Positions 17,486 through 28,385 are shown, counted from the stretch's first letter. The stretch: DNA of 52,199 bases from Burkholderia paludis (GCF_000732615.1 NZ_JPGL01000071.1:1-52199); one strand, 5' to 3'. Notes: generated by a model not told the origin, from the sequence alone. Numbers and translations: made by a program.

Positions 17486-18412
17486 TTATTTCTTGACCGG
17501 TTCGGCGGCGGGCTTGCCGCCGCGCTCCTGCCATGCCTTGCGCGCGGTGCGCGAGCGCGTGAACACGGCTTCGAGCGCCGCGCCGTCGCCGGCGTCGATC
17601 GCCGCGCGCAGTCGCGTGAGCACGCGCGTGTAGCCGTCGAGTTCGTCGAGCAGCGCCGCGCGGTTCGCGACGCACACGTCGCGCCACATTTCCGGGCTCG
17701 ACGCCGCGATGCGCGTGAAATCGCGGAAGCCGCCCGCCGCGTACGAGAATTTCAGTTCCGCGTCGGCCTCGCCGAGGATCTGTTCGACGAGCGCGAACGA
17801 CAGCACATGCGGCAGATGGCTGATCGACGCGAACACGCGATCGTGCTGCTCGGTGCTCATCGTGCGCACGTCTGCGCCGGTCGCGCGCCACATCGCCTCG
17901 ATCCGCGCGACCGATTCGGGCGCGTTCTCCGGCAACGGGCACAGCACGACGTTGCGGCCGACGTACAGATCCGGCAACGCGGCCTCGACGCCGCTCGACT
18001 CGCGGCCGGCGATCGGATGACCCGGCACGAACTGTGCGATCCGCGCGCCGAGCGCTTCGCGCGCGGCCGCGACGACGTCGGACTTGGTGCTGCCCGCGTC
18101 GGTGACGATCGTTGCATCGGTGAGCCACGGCGCGATGCGCGCGAGCAGCGGCCCCGTCTGCGCGACGGGGGCGGCCAGCAGCACGAGATCGGCACCGGCC
18201 AACGCGTCGCTCAATTGCGCGTCGTCGTCGAGCGCCGCCACGCGGTCGATCACGCCGAGCGCAAGCGCCCGCTCGACGGACGCACGGGAACGACCCACGC
18301 CGACGATCTCGCCCGCACCGCCCGGCGCGCGCTCGCGCAGCGCACGGGCCAACGATCCGCCGATCAGGCCGACGCCGAGGATGACCAGTTTGTTGAATGC
18401 AAAGCCTGACAC
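17486..18412 (-). CDS. tyrA: Prephenate dehydrogenase
   Basis: NAD(P)-dependent oxidative decarboxylation of prephenate to 4-hydroxyphenylpyruvate on the way to tyrosine; monofunctional, without a chorismate mutase domain. The Rossmann motif is LVILGVGLIGGSLARAL. DAGSTKSDVV and FVPGHPIAGRESSGVEAA carry the conserved His and Gly residues of the TyrA active site. I use the GTG at 18412 (308 aa, VSGFAFNKL), since the open frame continues upstream to 18574 through a Gly/Pro/Arg-rich stretch with no homology-like character. There is no clear Shine-Dalgarno, so the start is moderately certain. The 186 bases to pheA are unusually long for this operon. Confidence 0.9.
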   Translation of the reverse strand: MSGFAFNKLVILGVGLIGGSLARALRERAPGGAGEIVGVGRSRASVERALALGVIDRVAALDDDAQLSDALAGADLVLLAAPVAQTGPLLARIAPWLTDATIVTDAGSTKSDVVAAAREALGARIAQFVPGHPIAGRESSGVEAALPDLYVGRNVVLCPLPENAPESVARIEAMWRATGADVRTMSTEQHDRVFASISHLPHVLSFALVEQILGEADAELKFSYAAGGFRDFTRIAASSPEMWRDVCVANRAALLDELDGYTRVLTRLRAAIDAGDGAALEAVFTRSRTARKAWQERGGKPAAEPVKK

Positions 18413-18598
18413 GACTAGAACCAAGTTACGCGCGCGGAACGACACCCCGCGCACGGAATTCCAGATTTCGGGCAACGGGCCCGCACCCGGCGCAACCTGC
18501 GCCGGATACCGCCCGAACCCGCCTCCGGCAGCACCGACCGGCCTGCCTTGCCCGCACGGCCGCACCGCCCGCACGGGCAGGCGACGGGCCGCCGCGCA

Positions 18599-19681
18599 TC
18601 AGCGTGCGCGCGGATACGAACCGAGTATCTTCAGGAACGCGGCCTTCTGGCCGAGTTCCGCAAGCGCGGCCGCGACCGCCGCATCGTCCCGGTGCCCTTC
18701 GATATCGATGTAGAAGTAGTACTCCCACGTGCCGATGCGCGCCGGACGCGACTCGAAGCGGGTCATCGACACGCCGTGCCGCGCCAGCGGCTCGAGCAGC
18801 TTGAACACGGCGCCCGGTTCGTTCTTCACCGACACGATCAGGGACGTCTGGTCGTGGCCGCTCGGCCCGGCCGGCTGCTTGCCGACGATCACGAAGCGCG
18901 TGCGGTTGTGCGGATCGTCCTGGATCAGCGAGAACGCGATCTGCAAGCCGTAGTGCGCGGCCGCGCGGTCGCCCGCGATCGCCGCGACGGTCGGATCGGC
19001 CGCCGCGAGACGCGCCGCCTCCGCGTTGCTCGCCACCGCCTGCCGCTCGAGTTGCGGCGCATTCGCCGCGAGCCACTGCTGGCATTGCGCAAGCGCCTGC
19101 GCATGCGCGCAGACGCGCTTCACGCCGTCGAGCGAGCCGCCCTGCGTGAGCAGGTTGTGATGGATGGGCAGCGCAAGCTCGCCGCTGATCAGCAGTTGCG
19201 TCTGCAGCAGCAGGTCGAGCGTGCGCGACACCGCACCTTCGGTCGAATTCTCGACCGGCGCGATGCCGAACGCCGACGCGCCGGCCTCGACCGAGCGGAA
19301 CACTTCGTCGATCGACGGGCACGGCAATCCTTCGATCGACTGACCGAAATATTCGAGCATCGCCTGCTCGCTATACGTGCCCACCGGACCGAGGAACGCG
19401 ACGTGGATCGTCTGCTCGAGCGCGCGGCTCGCCGCCATGATCTCGCGCCAGATCGCGCTGATGTGCTCGCTCGCGAGCGGCCCCGCGCTCAAGTCCTGCA
19501 GCCGCGCGATCACCTGCAACTCGCGCTCGGGCCGGAACACCGGCGCGTTGAAATGCTTCTTGACCTCGCCCACCTCCAGCGCCACTGCGGCGCGCTGGTT
19601 CAGGAGCGCGATCAGTTGCGCGTCGATCGCGTCGATGCGATCGCGCAGCGGTTTCAAGCGGGAATTCAGTTCGTCGTCCAT
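18599..19681 (-). CDS. pheA: Bifunctional chorismate mutase / prephenate dehydratase (P-protein)
   Basis: Converts chorismate to prephenate and then phenylpyruvate for phenylalanine. 360 aa with three parts: an AroQ-type mutase (~1-90, LRDRIDAIDAQLIALLNQRA), a dehydratase (~93-270, opening VAFLGPVGTYSEQAM, with VENSTEGAV and NRTRFVIV), and a C-terminal ACT regulatory domain (~278-355, KNEPGAVFKLLEPLARHGV and ESRP, the Phe-binding motif). Feedback inhibition by phenylalanine is therefore likely. It starts 33 bases after serC. The classic operon neighbour hisC is not found after it. Confidence 0.96.
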   Translation of the reverse strand: MDDELNSRLKPLRDRIDAIDAQLIALLNQRAAVALEVGEVKKHFNAPVFRPERELQVIARLQDLSAGPLASEHISAIWREIMAASRALEQTIHVAFLGPVGTYSEQAMLEYFGQSIEGLPCPSIDEVFRSVEAGASAFGIAPVENSTEGAVSRTLDLLLQTQLLISGELALPIHHNLLTQGGSLDGVKRVCAHAQALAQCQQWLAANAPQLERQAVASNAEAARLAAADPTVAAIAGDRAAAHYGLQIAFSLIQDDPHNRTRFVIVGKQPAGPSGHDQTSLIVSVKNEPGAVFKLLEPLARHGVSMTRFESRPARIGTWEYYFYIDIEGHRDDAAVAAALAELGQKAAFLKILGSYPRAR

Positions 19682-19714
19682 GCGTTTTGCCGTGCTGTTT
19701 GAACCGCGCCGCCG

Positions 19715-20797
19715 TCAGGCGCCGCGCTGCTCGAAGTCCTTCATGTACTCGACGAGCGCTTTCACGCCCTCGAGCGGCACCGCGTTGTAGATCGACGCCC
19801 GCATGCCGCCGACGGACTTGTGGCCCTTCAGCTGCAGCAGCCCGCGCGCCTTTGCGCCGGCAAGGAAGTCTTCGTTGCGCGCTTCGTCGGCCAGGAAAAA
19901 CGGCACGTTCATCCGTGAACGCGCTACCGGCTCGACCTTGTTCAGATAAAAGCCGCTCGCATCGATCGTGTCGTAGAGCAGCTTCGCCTTTTCGATATTG
20001 CGTGCCTCGATCGCTTCGAGGCCGCCCTGCCGCTTCAGCCACTGGAACACGAGGCCCGCGATGTAGATCGCGTAGGTGGGCGGCGTGTTGTACAGCGAAT
20101 TGTTCTCGGCGATGGTCTTCCATTCGAACGCGGACGGGCAGATCGACAGCGCACGATCGAGCAGGTCCTCGCGCACGATCACGAGCGTCACGCCGGCCAT
20201 CCCGATGTTCTTCTGCGCGCCGCCGAACAGCACGCCGTATTTCGCGACGTCCATCGGGCGCGACAGGATGTGCGACGAGACGTCCGCGACCAGCGGCACG
20301 TCGCCGAGATCGGGGATCTCGAACGTCTCGACGCCGTCGATCGTCTCGTTGGTACACAGATGCACGTAGGCCGGATCGTCCGACAGCTGCCATTCGGCGC
20401 GCGCGGGCGCGCGCGTGAAGCCGTCTTCCGTCTTGCCGGTCGCGGCGAGATGCGGCGTGCCGTACCGCTTCGCCTCGTTGAACGATTTCTGCGACCACGA
20501 GCCCGTCACGACGAAGTCGGCCGTCTTGCGCGAGCCGAGCAGGTTCATCGGCACGATCGCGTTTTCCGCGATACCGCCGCCCTGCAGGAACAGGATCCGG
20601 TGGCTCGCCGGCACGCCGAGCAGGTCGCGCAGGTCGGCCAGCGCAGCCTCGTGGATCGACATGAATTCCTTGCCGCGATGGCTCATCTCCATCACGCTCA
20701 TGCCGCTGCCGTGCCAGTCGAGCATCTCGTCGGCGGCCTGCCGCAGCACTTCCTCGGGCATCGCCGCGGGGCCGGCGGAGAAATTAAAGACGCGCAT
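19715..20797 (-). CDS. serC: Phosphoserine aminotransferase
   Basis: PLP enzyme making 3-phosphoserine from 3-phosphohydroxypyruvate and glutamate, and also used in pyridoxal phosphate synthesis. 360 aa from MRVFNFSAGPAAMPEEVLRQ. The PLP lysine is K196 in GAQKNIGMAG. SHRGKEF (phosphate and substrate binding) and DVSSHILSRP are conserved. The open frame reaches 20881, but the family start is at 20797. It is first in serC-pheA-tyrA-aroA-cmk, and the DUF2059 terminator lies 60 bases upstream, so a promoter must lie in that short region. Confidence 0.96.
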   Translation of the reverse strand: MRVFNFSAGPAAMPEEVLRQAADEMLDWHGSGMSVMEMSHRGKEFMSIHEAALADLRDLLGVPASHRILFLQGGGIAENAIVPMNLLGSRKTADFVVTGSWSQKSFNEAKRYGTPHLAATGKTEDGFTRAPARAEWQLSDDPAYVHLCTNETIDGVETFEIPDLGDVPLVADVSSHILSRPMDVAKYGVLFGGAQKNIGMAGVTLVIVREDLLDRALSICPSAFEWKTIAENNSLYNTPPTYAIYIAGLVFQWLKRQGGLEAIEARNIEKAKLLYDTIDASGFYLNKVEPVARSRMNVPFFLADEARNEDFLAGAKARGLLQLKGHKSVGGMRASIYNAVPLEGVKALVEYMKDFEQRGA

Positions 20798-20856
20798 CGT
20801 GAAAACCTCGGAAGGGACGCGACCGGCTTGCCGCCGGCGGAACGCGCCAGAAAAGA

Positions 20857-20890
20857 AATGGCCGCTTGCGCTCGCGCGCAAACGGCCATT
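20857..20890 (-). terminator. Terminator downstream of the DUF2059 gene
   Basis: A 15-bp stem (20857-20871 with 20876-20890, one G-T pair) has loop TCGC. On the minus strand it is followed by TCTTTTC. It isolates the DUF2059 gene from serC. Confidence 0.85.
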
Positions 20891-20953
20891 ATCGCACTGT
20901 CGTCAGGCTCCCGCCAAACCCGGCCGAACGGCCGGGAGCGTGCCCGGACGGCT

Positions 20954-21553
20954 TTACTTGCCCGGCTTGACTGCTGCGACTTCCTTGTCAGCCTGCGTAC
21001 GCGTTGCCTGGATCGCTTGCGGCATGTACTTCTGCATCAGGCCGTTGACCACGTCGCGGCCGACCTGATCCTGAACCTGGATGAACTTGCGGCCCGTCGG
21101 GCTCTTGTAGAACGTCGTCAGATCCTTGATTTCCGACGTGCTGTAGTACTTTGCGTACGCATCGTACTGAGCCGACATCGCGTCGTTCTGGAACTGCTGC
21201 GTGCCGAACACCTTGCCCGCGCCGTCGACCAGCTTCGGCACGGCGTTCTTCTGCAGCGTCGGAACGGCAGCCTGCTTCTGCTTGTCGTTCAGCGTCTTGT
21301 TTTCCGACAGCGCGTCCGACAGGATCGCCGGCACGAGTTGCTTGGCCTGCATTTCGGCGCTGTTGCCGATTGCCGACACGAGCTTCGGCGCGTCGATCGC
21401 GTCGAGCAGATCCTTGATCGCCGCCTTCTTGTCAGCGTCGATCGGCGCAGCTGCCGCCGGCGCAGCAGGTGCGGAATTCGACAGCGCCTGCGCCATCGCG
21501 AACGTCGGCACCAGTGCAGCCAGCAGGACCAGTTGCTTGAATTGCTTTTGCAT
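20954..21553 (-). CDS. DUF2059 domain-containing secreted protein
   Basis: 199-aa periplasmic protein of unknown function. Residues 1-21 (MQKQFKQLVLLAALVPTFAM then AQA) form a signal peptide; an Ala/Pro-rich linker follows to about residue 37. The rest is predicted helical, with the DUF2059-like segment YYSTSEIKDLTTFYKSPTGR followed by KFIQVQDQV. I start at the second of two adjacent ATGs (21553) because AAAGGGAG then lies 5 bases away; the first ATG (21556) would leave only 2. The bases upstream to gyrA (83 bases) may hold a promoter. The family is common in proteobacteria next to gyrA in Burkholderia-type genomes, but the function is not known. Confidence 0.85.
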   Translation of the reverse strand: MQKQFKQLVLLAALVPTFAMAQALSNSAPAAPAAAAPIDADKKAAIKDLLDAIDAPKLVSAIGNSAEMQAKQLVPAILSDALSENKTLNDKQKQAAVPTLQKNAVPKLVDGAGKVFGTQQFQNDAMSAQYDAYAKYYSTSEIKDLTTFYKSPTGRKFIQVQDQVGRDVVNGLMQKYMPQAIQATRTQADKEVAAVKPGK

Positions 21554-21636
21554 CATCACTCCCTTTTGGAAATTTGAATGGTTGCTCACCGGCCGCGGCG
21601 CTTTTCGCCCGCGGCGGCCAGAGTCTCATCCGTTCT

Positions 21637-24240
<2,604 letters not shown>

Positions 24241-24313
24241 GTATCCGTATCGTTTCGGAGCGAAGACGGCGAACGCCTTTCGCGTGGGCGCTGCATGCGC
24301 AACGCAACGCGAG

Positions 24314-24341
24314 ATTCTAACATGCGCCCATCCACCGCCAA
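24314..24341 (-). promoter_or_regulatory. Candidate gyrA promoter
   Basis: On the minus strand TTGGCG (24336-24341) and TAGAAT (24314-24319) are 16 bases apart, close to the sigma-70 consensus. They lie 74-101 bases before the gyrA ATG. Confidence 0.55.
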
Positions 24342-24610
24342 TTCGCCGCCCCCTCTATATGTAAACAGCAAAAATTGCGGCGGCGCCGAACCCGCGGAAT
24401 CGCGCACCCCGATTCCCCTGCGACCCGGCGTCGCAGGAAATTCCCCAGCCGTTTCGCACGCACAAGTAAACGGCCAGGCTCATTCGCGCAATTTCGCCAC
24501 CCCACTCTTGACAATCTCTGAAAGTTACGGCAGGCCGGTGTTGCGCATGCACCACAAAGTTGAAGCGATCTTAGGGTGGGGAGGATTTTTTTTCGTAGGA
24601 GGGGAACGAT

Positions 24611-24640
24611 ATGGCAAAATGCCAACGCACTGAAAGTTAG
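24611..24640 (+). CDS. Candidate 9-codon leader peptide upstream of ompA
   Basis: ATG at 24611 opens MAKCQRTES and stops at TAG (24638-24640). It has an unusually strong Shine-Dalgarno, AGGAGGGG (24597-24604), six bases before the ATG. It sits in the 537-base gyrA-ompA intergenic region, otherwise empty apart from the promoters, about 138 bases before ompA. The region also holds a T-run (24587-24593). No function can be given, and a chance occurrence is possible. It would have to be transcribed from a promoter upstream of the one proposed for ompA. Confidence 0.25.
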   Translation: MAKCQRTES

Positions 24641-24673
24641 ACGCTGCTCGAAGTCTACACAGAGCGGTGCCGC

Positions 24674-24701
24674 GTTTTTTGTGCCGCACCAATGTTATAC
24701 T
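24674..24701 (+). promoter_or_regulatory. Weak candidate ompA promoter
   Basis: TATACT (24696-24701) is a good -10 box 77 bases before the ompA ATG. The region 16-17 bases upstream (GTTTTT, 24674-24679) is a poor -35. The gene is probably highly expressed, so a better upstream element may exist. Confidence 0.35.
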
Positions 24702-24777
24702 TCGAGCAATGTATGACTTGTCACCGTCAACAAGCTCGCAGTAAACCTGCGGTAATCTCAATTTCGAGAGGAGAAAT

Positions 24778-25449
24778 ATGAATAAACTTTCAAAGCTCGC
24801 GTTCATTGCAGCTACCGCAGTTATGGCTGCATCCGCTTCGGCACAGTCGGTCCCGGCATCGCGTCAAGCCGTCAATGACAACTGGGTGAACGGCACGGGC
24901 GAATGGGTGTGGATGAACGGTACGAACGAGCTCTGCTGGCGTGATGCCTTCTGGACGCCGGCCACCGCCAACGCAAAGTGCGATGGCGCACTGGTCGCCC
25001 AGGCACCGCAGCCGCCGGTCGCTCCTCAGGTCGCTCCGGTGATCTCGAGCCAGAAGATCACGTATCAAGCTGACGCACTGTTCGACTTCGACAAGGCAAC
25101 GCTCAAGCCGCTGGGCAAGCAAAAGCTGGACGAACTGGCTGCGAAGATCGAAGGCATGAACACGGAAGTGGTCGTCGCAACGGGCTACACGGACCGCATC
25201 GGTTCGGACAAGTACAACGACCGTCTGTCGCTGCGCCGTGCGCAAGCCGTCAAGTCCTACCTGGTCAGCAAGGGTGTGCCGGCCAACAAGATCTACACGG
25301 AAGGCAAGGGCAAGCGCAACCCGGTTACGACGGGCTGCAACCAGAAGAACCGCAAGCAACTCATCGCGTGCCTCGCACCGGACCGCCGCGTGGAAGTCGA
25401 AGTGGTTGGTACGCAAGAAGTCCAGAAGACGACCGTTCCGGCAAACTAA
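24778..25449 (+). CDS. ompA: OmpA family outer membrane protein
   Basis: 223-aa peptidoglycan-associated outer-membrane protein. A signal peptide MNKLSKLAFIAATAVMAASA-SAQ is followed by a short N-terminal domain (WVNGTGEWVWMNGTNELCWR), too small for a full 8-stranded barrel, and a Pro-rich linker (~80-92). The C-terminal OmpA/MotB domain spans ~95-215: ALFDFDKATLKPLGKQKLDE, GYTDRIGSDKYNDRLSLRRA (with the Asp and Arg that bind diaminopimelate), and a Cys pair in the TTGCNQKNRKQLIACLAPDRR region. The Shine-Dalgarno GAGAGGAG is strong and codon choice is that of a highly expressed gene. A strong terminator follows. It may serve as envelope anchor rather than porin. Confidence 0.94.
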   Translation: MNKLSKLAFIAATAVMAASASAQSVPASRQAVNDNWVNGTGEWVWMNGTNELCWRDAFWTPATANAKCDGALVAQAPQPPVAPQVAPVISSQKITYQADALFDFDKATLKPLGKQKLDELAAKIEGMNTEVVVATGYTDRIGSDKYNDRLSLRRAQAVKSYLVSKGVPANKIYTEGKGKRNPVTTGCNQKNRKQLIACLAPDRRVEVEVVGTQEVQKTTVPAN

Positions 25450-25472
25450 GCCGCGGTTTTCGACTGCTTCAA

Positions 25473-25496
25473 AGCCCCGCTCCGGCGGGGCTTTTT
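25473..25496 (+). terminator. Terminator downstream of ompA
   Basis: AGCCCCGC (25473-25480) pairs with GCGGGGCT (25485-25492) around TCCG, followed by a T-run. It lies 23 bases after the stop codon. Confidence 0.92.
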
Positions 25497-25603
25497 CTTT
25501 GACGCCCGTCCGGGCGCACGCCGCTTCACCGCTCGTCCGCTTCTTATATACTCGGGGCTGACGAAACGCAGCACCGCCCTCCTCCCGTAGCCCGCTTGCC
25601 GAC

Positions 25604-26302
25604 ATGACCAACGCCGATCCGCACGAACTCCAGAAATTCAGCGACCTCGCCCATCGGTGGTGGGATCCGAATGCCGAATTCAAGCCGCTGCACGACCTGA
25701 ACCCGGTCCGGCTCGGCTGGATCGACGCGCATGCGCATCTGGCCGGCAAGCGCGCGCTCGATATCGGGTGCGGCGGCGGCATCCTGTCCGAATCGATGGC
25801 CGGACTCGGCGCCCAGGTGAAGGGCATCGACCTGTCGACCGAGGCGCTCGGCGTCGCGGATCTGCACAGCCTCGAAAGCGGCATCTCGGTGGACTACGAG
25901 GCGATCGCCGCCGAAGCGATCGCCGCGCGCGAACCGGGCAGCTACGATGTCGTCACGTGCATGGAAATGCTCGAGCACGTGCCGTCGCCCGCCGGGGTCG
26001 TATCCGCCTGCGCGACGCTCGTGAAGCCGGGCGGCTGGGTGTTCTTCTCGACCCTGAACCGCAACCTGAAGTCGTATCTGTTCGCGGTCATCGGCGCGGA
26101 GTACATCGCGCAAATGCTGCCGAAGGGCACGCACGACTACGCGCGCTTCATCCGCCCGTCGGAACTGGCCGGCTTCGTGCGCGCGACAGATCTGCACGTG
26201 GTGGAGATCAAGGGCATCACGTATCACCCGATCGGCAAGCGCTTCGCGCTGTCGAACGACACCGACATCAACTATCTCGTCGCGTGCCGCCGCGGCGCGT
26301 GA
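25604..26302 (+). CDS. ubiG: Ubiquinone biosynthesis O-methyltransferase
   Basis: SAM-dependent enzyme carrying out both O-methylations of ubiquinone synthesis, at the inner membrane face. 232 aa. The start region FSDLAHRWWDPNAEFKPLHD is the UbiG signature. SAM motif I is ALDIGCGGGILSESMAGLG, and the post-I acidic residue is in VKGIDLS. CMEMLEHVPSP and FFSTLNRNLKSYL are conserved later motifs. It is followed 13 bases later by gph, the common ubiG-gph pair. Confidence 0.96.
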   Translation: MTNADPHELQKFSDLAHRWWDPNAEFKPLHDLNPVRLGWIDAHAHLAGKRALDIGCGGGILSESMAGLGAQVKGIDLSTEALGVADLHSLESGISVDYEAIAAEAIAAREPGSYDVVTCMEMLEHVPSPAGVVSACATLVKPGGWVFFSTLNRNLKSYLFAVIGAEYIAQMLPKGTHDYARFIRPSELAGFVRATDLHVVEIKGITYHPIGKRFALSNDTDINYLVACRRGA

Positions 26303-26315
26303 CCCTCAGACCGGC

Positions 26316-27032
26316 ATGACGACTCCCCTCTCGACCGCGCGGGCCGTACTCGACGAACCGCGCCTGCTGCACTGCGATGCCGTGCTGTTCGATCTGGACG
26401 GCACGCTCGCCGACACGGCGCCCGATCTCGCGGCGGCCGTCAACAAGATGCAGCGCGTGCGCGATCTGCCCGAGACACCGCTCGACGTGCTGCGCCCGCT
26501 GGCCTCGGCCGGCGCGCGCGGCCTGCTCGGCGGCGCGTTCGGCATCGATCCGCACACGCCCGGCTATGAAGCGATGCGCGACGAGTTCCTGGCCAACTAT
26601 GCGTCGGATCTGTGCGTGCATACGACGCTGTTCCCCGGCATCGGCGACGTGCTCGACGAACTCGATGCGCGCGGCGTACGCTGGGGCATCGTCACGAACA
26701 AGGCGATGCGACTCACGGCGCCGCTCGTCGGTCTGCTCGGCCTCGCGCCGCGCGCTGCCTGCGTCGTCGGGGGCGATACGACGCCGCATCCGAAGCCGCA
26801 TCCGGCCCCGCTGCTGCATGCAGCCGGGCAGCTGACGCTCGCGCCCGCGCGTATCGTCTACGTCGGCGACGACCTGCGCGACATTCAGGCCGGCAGCGCT
26901 GCCGGCATGGCAACGGTTGCGGCCGCTTACGGCTACTGCGGCGACGGCGCCGCGCCGGCCGACTGGCAAGCCCAGCATCTGGTCGACACGACGCAGCAAC
27001 TACGCGACCTGCTGCGCGATGTTGGGCTATAA
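26316..27032 (+). CDS. gph: Phosphoglycolate phosphatase (HAD superfamily)
   Basis: Hydrolyses 2-phosphoglycolate, a product of DNA 3'-end repair. 238 aa. HAD motif I is VLFDLDGTLADT with nucleophile and acid Asp; motif II is GIVTNK, motif III the Lys in THPKPHPAP, and motif IV VYVGDDLRDIQAG. All four are intact. The ubiG-gph linkage and the cap-domain length suit Gph rather than other HAD phosphatases, but substrate is by family. The TAA stop (27030-27032) lies inside the -10 box of ssrA. Confidence 0.9.
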   Translation: MTTPLSTARAVLDEPRLLHCDAVLFDLDGTLADTAPDLAAAVNKMQRVRDLPETPLDVLRPLASAGARGLLGGAFGIDPHTPGYEAMRDEFLANYASDLCVHTTLFPGIGDVLDELDARGVRWGIVTNKAMRLTAPLVGLLGLAPRAACVVGGDTTPHPKPHPAPLLHAAGQLTLAPARIVYVGDDLRDIQAGSAAGMATVAAAYGYCGDGAAPADWQAQHLVDTTQQLRDLLRDVGL

Positions 27033-27033
27033 T
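27028..27033 (+). promoter_or_regulatory. ssrA -10 box overlapping the gph stop codon
   Basis: A consensus TATAAT hexamer lies 17 bases before the mature 5' end of tmRNA, and its TAA is the gph stop codon. The -35 position (27005-27010, CGACCT) is poor, so the promoter may depend on another feature. The precursor would carry about a 10-base 5' leader for RNase P to remove. Confidence 0.6.
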
Positions 27034-27049
27034 GATCGATCTTATCCGC

Positions 27050-27419
27050 GGGGGCGACCTGGTTTCGACAGGGGTTGTGAAGCGGCTAGGGCATGTCGAG
27101 GACCCGTCACCTCGTTAATCAATGGGAAAATCGTAACTGCAAACGACGATACGTTCGCACTGGCAGCCTAAGGGCCGCCGTCCTCTGCCTAGTTCACTGA
27201 CGGGCTAGTGTCGCAAGACCGGTAGCAATACCGCCAGAGGTCATTTACGTCAGTTAAGCCCTGTCGGCGTCGCGACGCCAGGGTCGAAAATCTAGCGAAT
27301 CGCCGTAGTGCAGCGTGTTCGTCCGCGTCGCTGCGGTTAAATCAAAAGACCGAACTAAACATGTAGAACTAGTCGTGGAGCGCTTCTGGACGCGGGTTCG
27401 ATTCCCGCCGCCTCCACCA
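27050..27419 (+). ncRNA. ssrA: Transfer-messenger RNA (tmRNA)
   Basis: tmRNA rescues stalled ribosomes and tags the peptide for proteolysis. The 5' end GGGGGCGACCTGGTTTCGAC and the 3' end GGTTCGATTCCCGCCGCCTC plus CACCA make the tRNA-like domain: GGGGGCG (27050-27056) pairs with CGCCTCC, and the T-loop is TTCGATT. The tag reading frame is 27139-27171 (ANDDTFALAA then TAA), the Burkholderia-type tag ending in ALAA. The A-rich resume context AAAATCGTAACT precedes it. CCA is encoded. Length is 370 nt, uninterrupted (one-piece form). Confidence 0.97.
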
Positions 27420-27440
27420 AATTCCGCGCTAGCCGCACGA

Positions 27441-27472
27441 ACCCCGCATGACGCAAGTCTGCGGGGTTTTTT
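27441..27472 (+). terminator. Terminator downstream of ssrA
   Basis: ACCCCGCA (27441-27448) pairs with TGCGGGGT (27460-27467), and an inner GAC/GTC stem caps the loop. Six T follow. The remaining ~215 bases to the next gene show nothing I can name. Confidence 0.92.
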
Positions 27473-27687
27473 GTTGCCGTCGATACCACGCCCCTCTCCT
27501 TCCGAAAAAGCGCCCAGCCACGGGCGGGCCGGGCGGAATGCCACCGGCGTACCGGCGACAGGAGGTTCAGGTGTTCTGCCGCGCCCGCGCATTCATCGAT
27601 CGCACCGGGCGGCGGCCGGCCCGGCGCGCAAGCCCGGCGCGACGCTTCGTCGCACCCGGTGCTCCCGCATGCCGGGCGGAGCGCGGT

Positions 27688-28041
27688 TTAGCTGCCGCGA
27701 TACAGCGACTTCATTTCTTCGGCGCTGGCCGGACGCACGCCCATTGCACGTGAACCCGACGCCGACGCACCCTGCACCTGTGCGCCGTACCCGCTGACAT
27801 CGGCACCTTGCGACTGCGCCAGCGCGGCACGCTGCTGCTCCGCGACACGGGCAGTTGCCGCCTGGATCGCTTCCGGATAGTGCGGATCTTCACCGCGAGC
27901 GGAGTTGTAACCGGCCTGCTGCAGTTGAACCAGTTCGGCACGAACCTGTGCGCGGGTGATCGTCGAACCCGACTGGGCGAACGACACGACCGGGGCAACA
28001 AGGGCAGCAGCAACAACGACGGCTTGAACGAGCGACTTCAT
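27688..28041 (-). CDS. DUF4148 domain-containing secreted protein
   Basis: 117-aa small secreted protein of the DUF4148 family, very numerous in Burkholderia and relatives, function unknown. The signal peptide is MKSLVQAVVVAAALVAPVVS-FAQ. The mature part has the family core TRAQVRAELVQLQQAGYNSA then DPHYPEAIQAATARV, with conserved Tyr/Pro positions. The C-terminus is Ser/Ala/Gly-rich and ends MKSLYRGS. The ATG at 28041 has AGGT-like sequence upstream. It stands alone; about 340 bases upstream on the same strand holds only the terminator of the next gene. Confidence 0.9.
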   Translation of the reverse strand: MKSLVQAVVVAAALVAPVVSFAQSGSTITRAQVRAELVQLQQAGYNSARGEDPHYPEAIQAATARVAEQQRAALAQSQGADVSGYGAQVQGASASGSRAMGVRPASAEEMKSLYRGS

Positions 28042-28254
28042 GATGACCTACCTCCAGATTTGTCTGTGTTTGCGGTGAACACCTTGTTCAGCGCTGACAA
28101 CCCGAAGTTTATGTAGGCGGGTGCTTAAGAATAAGGCAGGTTTCTGGAAGGCATTCTTCCTGATTTACGGGTTAACCCTAGACCATCCGTCCGGCCGGTG
28201 ACGAGCCCGTACGAGCATCGTCCCGGACCGGACCGCACGCGGCTCGCATGAAAG

Positions 28255-28290
28255 CAAAAGCCCCGCGAAGCGGCAACGCTTCGCGGGGCT
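28255..28290 (-). terminator. Terminator downstream of the small secreted protein gene
   Basis: A 13-bp perfect stem (28259-28271 with 28278-28290) has a 6-base loop. On the minus strand it ends TTTTGCTTTC. The rest of the 28042-28385 gap shows no further feature. Confidence 0.85.
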
Positions 28291-28385
28291 CGAACGGCGC
28301 GGGATCGTGTGCGGCGCCTTCCGCGCCGCAGGTCAGTCGGTCAGGCCAGAACGGGTCCGCATCGGCCCGTCGAACCGGCACGGCG

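Noticed and set aside
24508..24513. Perfect TTGACA as the -35 of an ompA or leader-peptide promoter
   Set aside because: No -10-like hexamer at 15-19 bases downstream (CAGGCC at 17).
27315..27797. 160-codon frame starting within tmRNA
   Set aside because: Overlaps the tRNA-like 3' end and terminator of ssrA; composition not coding-like.
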